Positions 31,893 to 40,879 of a stretch of DNA of 64,000 nucleotides are shown here, one piece after another. The translations under genes and the position numbers were made by a program. The notes under the pieces are model-generated. The model saw only the letters and a list, made by a program, of their open reading frames with translations. It did no database searches and had not been told where the DNA came from. Source of the stretch: Bacteroidales bacterium (GTDB lineage Bacteria > Bacteroidota > Bacteroidia > Bacteroidales > F082); contig JAFTXI010000038.1 of assembly GCA_017461665.1 (NCBI GenBank), positions 1-64,000 of the forward strand, given 5' to 3'. Each line of letters starts with the position of its first letter. Position 1 is the first letter of the stretch.

Positions 31893-34178
31893 TCAAAACT
31901 CTTCCTCTTCTTCAATCACCTGATTCTTCTGACTTTGTTCTTGTTCATAGAGCTCGCAGTCGAATTCCAATGCCACGTCGCTGAGTGGTTTCTCGAAGTC
32001 ACCCTTGCTGATGTTGAGCGTGCTGTCGGCATAGACCTTCTGCATATACAAAGCCCATACAGGCAGTGCCATGTTGGAACCTTGACCGAGGCCTATTGTT
32101 CTGAAGTGTACCGACCTATCTTCGGCTCCAGTCCAGATGCCTGTGGTGAGGTCTGGAGTGATACCCATGAACCATCCATCGCTTTGATTTTGTGTCGTTC
32201 CTGTCTTGCCAGCGATAGGGTTTCTAAGGCCGTATTTATATTTTAATCTCACGCCGGTACCGCTTTGTACCACGCCTTTCATCAGTTCTATCATCTTATA
32301 AGCCGTGACATCGTCCATCGCCTCAACTTGTTCGGAATGGAAATATTCTATCACGTTGCCGTTCTTGTCTTCTATCTTGGTGATGAAGATAGGTTTTACG
32401 TAAACACCTTTGTTGGCGAAAGTGTTCATGGCGCCGACCATCTCGTAGAGCGACAGGTCGCATACGCCGAGACAAATAGAGGGCACTGCGTCGATAGGAG
32501 AGGTGACGCCCATACGACGTGCCATCTGTATCACGGCTTCAGGACCGAAGCGTTTCATGAGGTAGGTCGATATTCTGTTGTTGGAATGTGCCAAAGCCCA
32601 TTTCAGTGTCACTTCTTCACCGAACTTGCTCTTGCCGGCGTCTCTTGGTTCCCAGAACTTTCCGTCGGGCATCTCTATGCTGTAGCTGATGTTAGGCACC
32701 GTGGTGCATGGTGTGTATTCGCCTTCTTGCATCGCCAAAGAATAAAGGAAAGGTTTGAAGGTTGAACCTACTTGGCGGCGAGCCTGTGTTACATGGTCAT
32801 ATTTGAAGAATCTGTAGTCGATACCGCCGACGTAGGCTTTAACATGACCCGTATGTGATTCCACAGACATCAGCGATGATTGTAAGAACGATTTATAATA
32901 ACGCATAGAGTCCATCGGTGTCATGACTGTGTCGATAGGACCGTTCCATGAGAAGACGGTCATCTTCGCCGGCGTGTTGAAATTCTCTCTGATAGAGTCG
33001 ATGCTCACGCCGGCGTTTCTCATCACTCTATATCTCTCCGAACGTTTCATGGAGAGTTCCATAAGATTCTCAATCTCTTCTTTCTCAAGAGAGAACGGTG
33101 CATTGGTATATCCTTTCCAGTGTCTGTCGAATGCTGGTTGTAAGTCTAAAGACAAGTGTTCTCTGACAGCGTCTTCGGCATATTGCTGCATCCTTGAGTC
33201 GATGGTGGTATATATCTTCAATCCATCTTTATAAATATTATATGGAGTGCCGTCTGGTTTGCTGCTTGTCTTTGCCCATTCGGTGAGTGTCATTCTGAGA
33301 TATTCACGAAGATATGTGGCTTGACCTGTGTTATGGTCCAAGACGCCGAACTTAGACATGTCGATAGGAATCTGTATGATGGAGTCGCGTTCTGCCGGAG
33401 TGATGAATCCGTATGTAGCCATCTGATTGATGACAAGGTCGCGACGATTCTTGGATCTCTCAGGATTTCTTATAGGGCTGAATCGTGATGGAGCATTGAC
33501 TACGCCTGCCATGAGAGCCGCTTGTTCAATATTTAAGTCTTTGGGCTCCAAACCGAAGAATGTCTCCGACGCTTTCTTGATACCGTAAGCATTATGTCCG
33601 AAGAAGACAGTGTTGAGATACATGGCTATGATTTCGTCTTTGGAATAGTTGTATTCCAACTTCGTAGCAGTGACCCATTCCTGGAACTTACGAATCACTA
33701 ACTGAGGTGTGCTGAGGTTCTCGCCTCTTGGGAAGAGGTTTTTCGCAAGTTGTTGTGTCAGAGTACTTCCGCCACCTTTGTCGTTACCAGATATGATGCC
33801 GAATATTACGCGTAGAAGCGCTCTCTGGTCGATGCCGGAATGTTCGTAGAATCGGATGTCTTCGATGGCAAGGAGCGCTTCCACGAGATGTGGCGACAAC
33901 TCGCTGTAACTCACGTTGGAACGATTCTCAATGTAATATGTTCCCAATATTTTACCATCGGCAGAGATGATTTCTGATGCTAAGTTTGTTGATGGATTCT
34001 CCAACTCTTCGAAGGTAGGCATGTCGCCAAACCACTCGTGACTGATGCCATAAAACAAACCAAAGCCACAGGTGACACCTATAGCAAACAACGACCAAAG
34101 CACGACAAGATACCAACGGATACCTTTCTCTCTATTCGTCTTATTTTCTTTCTTTTTTCCTTTCTTAACCTCAGCCAT
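31893..34178 (-). CDS. mrcA: Class A penicillin-binding protein 1A
   Basis: The 761-residue bifunctional peptidoglycan synthase has a cytoplasmic Lys-rich tail and one transmembrane helix (about 24-46). The GT51 glycosyltransferase domain has catalytic Glu in AIEDIRFYEHSGID and GGSTLTQQLAKNLF. The transpeptidase domain has the active Ser in VGSTFKPF, SNN in AHSNNRIS and KTGTTQ. It is the last gene of ricT-gldH-pbp1A, a common Bacteroidota arrangement. Confidence 0.94.
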   Translation of the reverse strand: MAEVKKGKKKENKTNREKGIRWYLVVLWSLFAIGVTCGFGLFYGISHEWFGDMPTFEELENPSTNLASEIISADGKILGTYYIENRSNVSYSELSPHLVEALLAIEDIRFYEHSGIDQRALLRVIFGIISGNDKGGGSTLTQQLAKNLFPRGENLSTPQLVIRKFQEWVTATKLEYNYSKDEIIAMYLNTVFFGHNAYGIKKASETFFGLEPKDLNIEQAALMAGVVNAPSRFSPIRNPERSKNRRDLVINQMATYGFITPAERDSIIQIPIDMSKFGVLDHNTGQATYLREYLRMTLTEWAKTSSKPDGTPYNIYKDGLKIYTTIDSRMQQYAEDAVREHLSLDLQPAFDRHWKGYTNAPFSLEKEEIENLMELSMKRSERYRVMRNAGVSIDSIRENFNTPAKMTVFSWNGPIDTVMTPMDSMRYYKSFLQSSLMSVESHTGHVKAYVGGIDYRFFKYDHVTQARRQVGSTFKPFLYSLAMQEGEYTPCTTVPNISYSIEMPDGKFWEPRDAGKSKFGEEVTLKWALAHSNNRISTYLMKRFGPEAVIQMARRMGVTSPIDAVPSICLGVCDLSLYEMVGAMNTFANKGVYVKPIFITKIEDKNGNVIEYFHSEQVEAMDDVTAYKMIELMKGVVQSGTGVRLKYKYGLRNPIAGKTGTTQNQSDGWFMGITPDLTTGIWTGAEDRSVHFRTIGLGQGSNMALPVWALYMQKVYADSTLNISKGDFEKPLSDVALEFDCELYEQEQSQKNQVIEEEEEF

Positions 34179-34223
34179 ATATCTTGTAATTCCTATATTA
34201 ATGAGGACGTATGCGATACGTTC

Positions 34224-34694
34224 CTACAAATTTTCAACTCTTAATCCCACATCGGTGATTCCTTCCAACACTGGTTCTCTCATAGCTTGTTCTATCTCAA
34301 AATGGTATGTTCCTTTCAATGGGAATTGTAGGTTGTTGTTTAACAATATCTTCGATGTTCTCATGCTGCCACTTCCTTCGCCGACCCAGCGTCCGTCGGG
34401 ATATGCCAAGATACATTCTATAGTATCATGGGTAACGTTACCATTAGGGAACGTAGTATGTAAGAACATATAAAAATTACTATAACGATAGTTCTCTAAA
34501 TGTCTGATGTTAAGATAGAAAGCATGTATCGACAAGGTGTCTTCTATGTTAACATCGAAATATGGTCTTTCTTGATAATCCCATGATGCATTGGGTATTA
34601 TCATGCTTTCGTCGAAGATGACGTTTTTATTGCCACATGAAGATACTGCTATAGCTATCAACGATATAAGTATGATTTCTATGAGGCGTTTCAT
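34224..34694 (-). CDS. gldH: Gliding-motility lipoprotein GldH homologue
   Basis: The 156-residue lipoprotein has a signal peptide ending AVSSC (lipidated Cys20). The body, with ASWDYQERPYFDVNIEDT and the GEGSGSMRTSKILL region, matches GldH. GldH is linked to gliding and type IX secretion in Flavobacteria, but it is conserved in non-gliding Bacteroidales too. The gene lies 4 bases after ricT, so co-transcription is near certain. No other gliding genes except gldB occur in the window. Confidence 0.85.
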   Translation of the reverse strand: MKRLIEIILISLIAIAVSSCGNKNVIFDESMIIPNASWDYQERPYFDVNIEDTLSIHAFYLNIRHLENYRYSNFYMFLHTTFPNGNVTHDTIECILAYPDGRWVGEGSGSMRTSKILLNNNLQFPLKGTYHFEIEQAMREPVLEGITDVGLRVENL

Positions 34695-34698
34695 ATCG

Positions 34699-36159
34699 CT
34701 ATTCCAATTTACTTAAATCGACGTTCTGACCTTCTTCTCCGTATTCGGTGTTACGCTGCTCCTTGCTAAACGCGTAGTCTTCAAGTTGTTCAGGGAACTT
34801 ACCGTTTCTGTTCATCTCGATAATCTCCTTGACTTGTTCGGCTGGTATCGCCATCATATTGCCTTTGTCGAAGACGTATGAATACCACATCAATCCTTTG
34901 AAGATGTCGCTCTTCTGATAGAATGCCTCGCCTTTCTTTGTCTTGAGGTTGATATGATTGTCTGGGAATGCTTTGAGTGCGTCGATGTAGGTGTCGTATT
35001 CGTAGTTGAGACAACATTTCAGTTTACCGCATTGACCTGCAAGTTTTTGTGGGTTAGGGGAGAGTTGTTGTACTCTTGCCACGTTGGTTGTCACCGATTG
35101 GAAGTTTGTTATCCATGAGCTGCAGCACAACTCGCGACCGCATGATCCTATACCTCCAAGTTTTGCCGATTCCTGACGGAATCCTATCTGACGCATCTCC
35201 ACTCTGATGTGGAACTCTTCTGCCAATTTCTTGATGAGTTCGCGGAAGTCGACGCGTCCGTCGGCGGTGTAATAGAATATGGCTTTTGTTCTATCGCCTT
35301 GATATTCTATATCGTTGAGTTTCATGTCTAAGTTGAGATTCAATGCTATCTCGCGGCTACGATATAAGGTGCGTTCTTCCTGTCTTGTCGATTCCAAGAA
35401 CTTCTCGACGTCGGCAAGACGAGCCCTACGATATACTTTCTTTAACTCAGTCACCGGACATACGCTGCCTTTACGTTTTCTCTGCTTCTCAACCAAGACT
35501 CCTACCATTGTCACAATACCGATGTCGTGTCCAATAGCAGTCTCTACCGCTACGAGTTCTCCTTCAATGAGTTCCAATTCCGAAGGATAGCTATAGAAAT
35601 CTTTTCTGTCGTTCTTGAAACGAATCTCTGCAACTAAGAGTTCGCCTTCGTAAGTGGCTTCGTGATAATCTTTCAACCAGTTGTAACTATTTAACTTACA
35701 TTGACTTTGACGTAAAACTTTGGAACCAACGGAATAATTGTCAGCTTTAAGACGGCATCCTCTGTGGAAGTCGGTGGAAATCTTCATCGAGTCGTGGACA
35801 GGCCAATCTATCTTTAGAAATTCTTGGTCTATATCTTCAGGTTTATTGAAATCTTCTTTCTCGTCTTCAATCTCTTTTACTATTTTCTTCGGAGTAGATT
35901 TTTCTCCTGAAACTTCTTGCTTTACTTCAGCTTCGTTTTCTGTTGATTCTGTAGCATTATTCCCTTCAATTGTTTCCTTAGCTACATTTTCTACAACATC
36001 GATTTCTTCAATAATTTCAGTTTCTTGAAGCTCTTCGTTCAGATTTTCGGCTTCTCCTTTTTGGTTGTTGTTCTTATTGTTATGCCATTTTTTCTTTGGA
36101 TAAAATTTCTTCTTATATCCTTGTCTGTTATTTCCTTTATTATTATTGTTGTCGTTCAT
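34699..36159 (-). CDS. ricT: PSP1-domain protein, RicT-like
   Basis: The 486-residue protein has a low-complexity N-terminal 110 residues, basic and Asn-rich, then acidic. A PSP1 domain follows, with conserved Cys in GGIGSCGRELCCSSW and LAGQCGKLKCCLNYEYD. RicT (YaaT) in Bacillus joins RicA and RicF in an Fe-S complex affecting RNA processing. The disordered N-terminus is typical of Bacteroidota versions. It is the first gene of an operon with gldH and pbp1A. Confidence 0.87.
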   Translation of the reverse strand: MNDNNNNKGNNRQGYKKKFYPKKKWHNNKNNNQKGEAENLNEELQETEIIEEIDVVENVAKETIEGNNATESTENEAEVKQEVSGEKSTPKKIVKEIEDEKEDFNKPEDIDQEFLKIDWPVHDSMKISTDFHRGCRLKADNYSVGSKVLRQSQCKLNSYNWLKDYHEATYEGELLVAEIRFKNDRKDFYSYPSELELIEGELVAVETAIGHDIGIVTMVGVLVEKQRKRKGSVCPVTELKKVYRRARLADVEKFLESTRQEERTLYRSREIALNLNLDMKLNDIEYQGDRTKAIFYYTADGRVDFRELIKKLAEEFHIRVEMRQIGFRQESAKLGGIGSCGRELCCSSWITNFQSVTTNVARVQQLSPNPQKLAGQCGKLKCCLNYEYDTYIDALKAFPDNHINLKTKKGEAFYQKSDIFKGLMWYSYVFDKGNMMAIPAEQVKEIIEMNRNGKFPEQLEDYAFSKEQRNTEYGEEGQNVDLSKLE

Positions 36160-36202
36160 AAAATGATCAATATATATTTATTTAGTATGTATGTAGAATT
36201 TG

Positions 36203-36210
36203 CAAATATA
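36203..36210 (-). promoter_or_regulatory. -7 box of the ricT-gldH-pbp1A operon
   Basis: The minus strand reads TATATTTG 44 bases before the ricT start. Confidence 0.55.
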
Positions 36211-36283
36211 ATAAAAAGTCAACAGACAATGGTCAACCGACAACAGATTTTTTATCTCTTTTTATCTCTTAATTGGAATAAAC

Positions 36284-37672
36284 TTATAGACTTAATTTCC
36301 TATAAACTCTCACGCTCATTGGCACTGCTAACAGAAAAGTTAGAATATCTGCTAAGGCTTGTGTCATTTCAACACCTTGTAAACCAATAAACAAAGGCGC
36401 GATATATAAAGTAGGTATGAAGAAAATTCCTTGACGACACATCGATAGGATTGTTGCAGGTATTGTCTTTCTTAGATTTTGTAGAAGCATATTTGTCGCT
36501 GTCGATAATCCTATGAGAGGGAAGGAGATACACTGCCATCTCAAGACTCTGCTTCCTATCGCGATGAGTTCTGGGTCTTCGCTGCGGAAGAAGCTGATGA
36601 TGTCGGGTGCGAAGATAAAACCTGCTGTTGCCGAAATCAATAGGAACAATGTCATGATGCTGATGGTGAAAGTGTATGATTCTCTGACGCGTCCGTATAA
36701 CTTGGCTCCATAGTTGAATCCGCATATCGGCTGAAATCCTTGTCCTATTCCAAGAACGATGGAGAAGGCGAACATCATGCAACGCGACACTATGGCGAAG
36801 GCTGCTATCGTGGAGGCTTCGTTACCTGCTGTGGCGTACATAGCAGCCGAGTGATTGAGGCAAATCGTTGATATACACGCCAATGCCTGTCGGCATAAGG
36901 AAGGAAGACCTCCGTCTAATATCTGTTTGTAATGTTCTTTGGTTGGAGAAAAATTTTTTAATTTGATGTGGACGTTGCCTTTCATACGCGTCCCGATGAG
37001 TAATATTATCCAACTGATTATCTGACTTATCAAAGTCGCGAGTGAAGCTCCTGTCACACCCATCTCCATTCCGTAGATGAATATTGCGTCTAACAAAATG
37101 TTGAGCACTGCCCCCGACGTGATTCCTATCATGGCGAAACCGGCGTTGCCTTGAAGCCGCAGCTGGTTGTTCAATGTCAATGCCGACATCATGAACGGTG
37201 TCCCTATGAGTATATAGAACAGATAATCATTAGATTGCGCAATGACGTCGGGCGTGGCACCAATGGCTTTCGACAATGGTGTTATGAAAATCAATCCTAA
37301 TATTCCGGCTATGGTTCCGAAGATGAACGGACTCAGAAATCCCGTTGCTGCCATCTTCTCGGCGTCGGAATAGTTCTTCGCTCCTAAAACTTGTGAGATG
37401 AAATTGCCGGAGCCGTGTCCGAAGAAAAATCCCAAGGCGTTGATGAACGTCATGTAGGCGAACGAGACTCCTACAGCTGCTGTCGCCTCGGTGCTGATGT
37501 GTCCGACGAAAGCAGCGTCGATGATGTTATAAAACGAAGTGACAAGCATGCTGATGATGGTCGGTCCCGACATCTTGAGAACCAACTTCTTGACGGGCGT
37601 CTGCGTCATTAATATGTAACGCTCGTCACGCTTGCGCATGTCTTCTTCGGCATTATAACTTCTGTGATGCAT
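36284..37672 (-). CDS. MATE family efflux transporter
   Basis: The 462-residue inner-membrane protein has about 12 hydrophobic segments arranged as two homologous halves, and opens the MATE domain with MSGPTIISMLVTSFYNIIDAAFVGHISTEA. It exports cationic drugs or other small molecules by Na+ or H+ antiport; the substrate is unknown. It starts 5 bases after nadE and is probably co-transcribed with it, though a functional link is not evident. Confidence 0.9.
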   Translation of the reverse strand: MHHRSYNAEEDMRKRDERYILMTQTPVKKLVLKMSGPTIISMLVTSFYNIIDAAFVGHISTEATAAVGVSFAYMTFINALGFFFGHGSGNFISQVLGAKNYSDAEKMAATGFLSPFIFGTIAGILGLIFITPLSKAIGATPDVIAQSNDYLFYILIGTPFMMSALTLNNQLRLQGNAGFAMIGITSGAVLNILLDAIFIYGMEMGVTGASLATLISQIISWIILLIGTRMKGNVHIKLKNFSPTKEHYKQILDGGLPSLCRQALACISTICLNHSAAMYATAGNEASTIAAFAIVSRCMMFAFSIVLGIGQGFQPICGFNYGAKLYGRVRESYTFTISIMTLFLLISATAGFIFAPDIISFFRSEDPELIAIGSRVLRWQCISFPLIGLSTATNMLLQNLRKTIPATILSMCRQGIFFIPTLYIAPLFIGLQGVEMTQALADILTFLLAVPMSVRVYRKLSL

Positions 37673-37677
37673 TCTTA

Positions 37678-39288
37678 TTATTTTTTAACGATAGGCATCT
37701 CCCTCATTGCGAAAGGTCTTGGAGAGATTGCTAACACCGGCGCAATCTGGAATCGCTTGAAGTCGTTTCTATAAACCATCCTTACGACTTTATTTACCAC
37801 AGTCTCGTCAAAACCCTGCGCTATTATCTCTTTCGTATCTTTATTACATTCAATATGTTGATAAAGAATAGCATCTAAGACATGGTAATCGGGGAGACTG
37901 TCGGTATCTTGTTGTCCAGGACGCAGCTCTGCTGATGGTGGCTTGTTGATTGTGTGCCAAGGAATTATCTCCTTGTCGCGATTGATGTAACGACATAATT
38001 CAAAGGCTTCTGTCTTGTAAAGATCGCCGATGACGGAGAGGCTGCCACAGAGGTCGCCGTATAAGGTCCCATAACCGACGGAAGCTTCACTTTTATTGCT
38101 GGTGTTCAATAAGATATTTCCAAATTTATTTGATATCGCCATCACTATGACGCCCCTGCTTCTTGCTTGAAGGTTTTCTTCTGTCACGTCGAAAGGCATG
38201 TCTTTGAAGATAGGTTTCAATGTTTCATCAAAAGCGTCGAAGGCTGTTCTTATCGGGACGATATGATAAGGACAACCGAGATTTTCTGCCGAAGCAATGG
38301 CGTCGCTGATGGAATGATCTGACGAATATTGGGAAGGCATTAAGATACCTAAGACGTTTTCTGGTCCTAAGGCTTTGGCTGCCAATGCTATCACTAAGGC
38401 AGAATCCAATCCTCCGGAGAGTCCAAGTATGGCTTTCTTAAAGCCTTGTTTGCTGAAGAAGTCGCGGATTCCAAGAACTAAAGCGTTGTGTATGAGTTCC
38501 ATCTTTGAGAGAATGACTTGTTCGTCTTCTTTCTTCATGGAGATGAAAAGCTCGCAGTCGAAGGTGGCTACGTCCTCTTTAAAGAAAGGAAGGCTTTTCA
38601 CGACATAACCCATATATCCGAAAACCATAGAGCCTCCGTCGTAGATGAGGTTCGCGTTTCCTCCGATATGATTGACGTAAATCAATGGTACTTCATGTTT
38701 TAAGACCGACTTACGTAAAATCTCTCTGCGTTTTGCAGCACGTTGATAATCGAAACGGTCGGCGGCGAGGTTGACGATGATTTCCGGTTTCTCTTCAAAA
38801 TCGTCTACGCGGTTTGTCATGAGAAACTCGTCTTCGCTAATATTATAAATGTCGCTACCTATGGTGACTGCGACTTTCATACAACCGAGTTGCAAGATGT
38901 TGTTATCGTCGGAAGGTTCAAAATAATTGGTTTCAATGATGTTATCGAATCCGATATTTTTTTTCTTAAAAATTTGTCTCTTACCTTGATGTAGAAAGAT
39001 TGCCGTGTTGAAGAGCGGTTTGCCTTTGCCTGAAGTGTTTCTTGCAGGCACGCCTATTAATAGAGGTATATCGTCGCATTTTTTGGCAATCTCATCGACT
39101 GCCTTTTCACAGCGTTCAATGAAATCGCTGTAGTTTAATAAGTTGTGAGGAAAGAAACCACATAACGACAACTCCGGAAACACTACCAATGAAGAGCCTT
39201 TGGATTGTTGGGCAGCCTCGATAATTTTTTCTTTATTGCCATCTACATCTCCGACAATGAAATTGATTTGTGCTAATGTTATCTTCAT
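37678..39288 (-). CDS. nadE: NAD synthetase with degenerate glutaminase domain
   Basis: The 536-residue protein fuses an N-terminal nitrilase-fold amidase to a C-terminal NAD synthetase. The ATP-pyrophosphatase P-loop LGLSGGLDSAL and the later LNTSNKSEASVGYGTLYGD are intact. In the amidase half the Glu (VVFPEL, E39) and a Lys cluster (108-110) are present. The catalytic Cys motif, normally ICED, reads VTIGSDIYN, with Gly144 where Cys is expected. The enzyme may therefore depend on free ammonia. It lies 18 bases after a barrel gene on the same strand. Confidence 0.9.
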   Translation of the reverse strand: MKITLAQINFIVGDVDGNKEKIIEAAQQSKGSSLVVFPELSLCGFFPHNLLNYSDFIERCEKAVDEIAKKCDDIPLLIGVPARNTSGKGKPLFNTAIFLHQGKRQIFKKKNIGFDNIIETNYFEPSDDNNILQLGCMKVAVTIGSDIYNISEDEFLMTNRVDDFEEKPEIIVNLAADRFDYQRAAKRREILRKSVLKHEVPLIYVNHIGGNANLIYDGGSMVFGYMGYVVKSLPFFKEDVATFDCELFISMKKEDEQVILSKMELIHNALVLGIRDFFSKQGFKKAILGLSGGLDSALVIALAAKALGPENVLGILMPSQYSSDHSISDAIASAENLGCPYHIVPIRTAFDAFDETLKPIFKDMPFDVTEENLQARSRGVIVMAISNKFGNILLNTSNKSEASVGYGTLYGDLCGSLSVIGDLYKTEAFELCRYINRDKEIIPWHTINKPPSAELRPGQQDTDSLPDYHVLDAILYQHIECNKDTKEIIAQGFDETVVNKVVRMVYRNDFKRFQIAPVLAISPRPFAMREMPIVKK

Positions 39289-39306
39289 TTCCTACACATA
39301 CATTAA

Positions 39307-39939
39307 TTAAAACATGAATCCGATTTCTAAATTTAAATTGTTCAACAAAACATTTTGTTCATAATCTGTTCCATAGATATTTGCAAAATTGTTGTTAAAA
39401 ACCAAAGCTGCTACGATGCAACTCGATTTGTGAACGTAATATTCCACACCTAATTTGACGATAAGAGCATGACGTATTTTGTTATAATCAGAAATCATTG
39501 TTACCTCATTTCCATTGGAGTCGAAGTTTTTCTCGTTTGTATTTAGCAGAAAGCCAAGTCCATAACTGACGTTACCTAAAATTCTCATCTCGCCCATCTC
39601 TTCAGTTCTCATCGTCAGACCTATAGGAATTTCCAAATATTGATTCTTGATAGTACGAGTAACGTCTCCGTACATATTTGTGTTAAACGAGTATTCGTTG
39701 TTCATAAACTTAACGTTAAATCCTGTCGATAAGCCATAGTTCTCTACGAAGTAAATATTACCAACGAAACCCCAATTGAAATTCATTTTTGTCTTTCCAT
39801 CAAACAGATGGTCTGAATTAAGTTTGGACCAACCTATTCCAGGTTCTACCTTTAAACCGAATTGAAATGGTTTGAATTGTGCAGAAGCACTGAGAGCCAA
39901 TGCAATGATAAATACAATTGTAAGTAAAGTCTTTTTCAT
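39307..39939 (-). CDS. Outer-membrane beta-barrel protein, PorT-like
   Basis: The 210-residue protein has a signal peptide (MKKTLLTIVFIIALALSASAQ) and alternating amphipathic strands ending in a C-terminal Phe (LEIGFMF), typical of the outer-membrane beta-barrel/PorT-like family. It lies directly upstream of nadE and is divergent from another barrel gene at 40071 with a similar opening (FKPFQFGLKVEPG against ISPITFGPKVGYQ). This suggests a duplicated pair. Ligand unknown. Confidence 0.75.
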   Translation of the reverse strand: MKKTLLTIVFIIALALSASAQFKPFQFGLKVEPGIGWSKLNSDHLFDGKTKMNFNWGFVGNIYFVENYGLSTGFNVKFMNNEYSFNTNMYGDVTRTIKNQYLEIPIGLTMRTEEMGEMRILGNVSYGLGFLLNTNEKNFDSNGNEVTMISDYNKIRHALIVKLGVEYYVHKSSCIVAALVFNNNFANIYGTDYEQNVLLNNLNLEIGFMF

Positions 39940-40025
39940 TTCTTGCTATTTTTTTCAATGCACGAAGTTACAATTTTTTTTAATTTAAAATGATTGTTAA
40001 AATACTTGTTCTGTAATTTTTTTTG

Positions 40026-40033
40026 TATCTTTG
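40026..40033 (+). promoter_or_regulatory. -7 box for the 40071 barrel gene
   Basis: TATCTTTG, with TTG at 40006-40008 as -33 candidate (17-base spacer), lies 38 bases before the ATG. Confidence 0.55.
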
Positions 40034-40070
40034 TTCATCTTAAGAAACGTTTAACAAAAAAGGTAAAAAA

Positions 40071-40733
40071 ATGAAAAAAGTATTATTATTATTTGCTGCG
40101 CTTTTTGTAGCTACAGTTGCTAATGCGCAAATTTCTCCAATCACATTCGGACCTAAAGTTGGTTACCAAACAACAAAATTATCTTTGGATGAAAATGTTA
40201 TCAAATCTGATTTTAAAGGCAACATGGCATTCGGTGTCTTCGCTCGTCTTACAATCAAGAATATTGTTCTTCAACCTGAGTTGTTGTATTTTAAATCGGG
40301 AAAAGTATTTGAAGTTAGTGCATTGGGTGACAATTGGGGATTAAACAATCTTATTCCAAATCCAACATTCACAATCAATCAAAGTAACTTAGCACTTCCT
40401 ATTATGGTAGGTTATCAATTTCTCGATATACCTATTATTAAGATGAGAGCAAATGTTGGTCCTGTTTTCTATTTTGCATTAGGCAAGGCTCAATATTCGA
40501 TGAACGGAGAAGATATTCCTCTTCCTGTAGAAAAAGCTACTGAAAATATGACAATGGGTGCTGCTCTTAACCTCGGCGTCGATATTTGGAAACTTACTTT
40601 GGATATCAACTACAGCTTAGGTTTAACAGATGTATTCGATGATGAACTTAATATTGCAGGAACAGAAATTGATTTAGGCGACGATACAAAACAAAATATC
40701 TTCACAGTCACATTGGGATTCAAGATTCTTTAA
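40071..40733 (+). CDS. Outer-membrane beta-barrel protein, PorT-like
   Basis: The 220-residue protein has a signal peptide ending VANAQ. Beta strands follow with motifs common to the outer-membrane beta-barrel family (FGPKVGYQTT, FARLTIKNIVLQPELLY, ALNLGVDIWKLTLDINYSLGLTD). The C-terminus (VTLGFKIL) is near the usual aromatic end. It is divergent from the similar barrel gene at 39307. A terminator follows. The specific role is unknown. Confidence 0.75.
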   Translation: MKKVLLLFAALFVATVANAQISPITFGPKVGYQTTKLSLDENVIKSDFKGNMAFGVFARLTIKNIVLQPELLYFKSGKVFEVSALGDNWGLNNLIPNPTFTINQSNLALPIMVGYQFLDIPIIKMRANVGPVFYFALGKAQYSMNGEDIPLPVEKATENMTMGAALNLGVDIWKLTLDINYSLGLTDVFDDELNIAGTEIDLGDDTKQNIFTVTLGFKIL

Positions 40734-40762
40734 TTGATAAAAGACTAAAGGCTAAAGTTCAG

Positions 40763-40795
40763 AAGCTAAAGGTTTAACGACTTTTAGCTTTTTTT
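40763..40795 (+). terminator. Terminator of the barrel gene
   Basis: A 10-bp stem (AAGCTAAAGG with CTTTTAGCTT, one G-T pair), an 8-base loop and a T-run. Confidence 0.75.
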
Positions 40796-40843
40796 GTGTG
40801 AAAAAAACTGGCGGTATAAAATATTTGTGTTACGAAAAAATAT

Positions 40844-40851
40844 TATTTTTG
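40844..40851 (+). promoter_or_regulatory. -7 box for the first M24 aminopeptidase gene
   Basis: TATTTTTG, with TTTG at 40824-40827 upstream, lies 29 bases before the ATG. Confidence 0.5.
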
Positions 40852-40879
40852 TTAGCAATTAACAATTCAAATAAATAAT

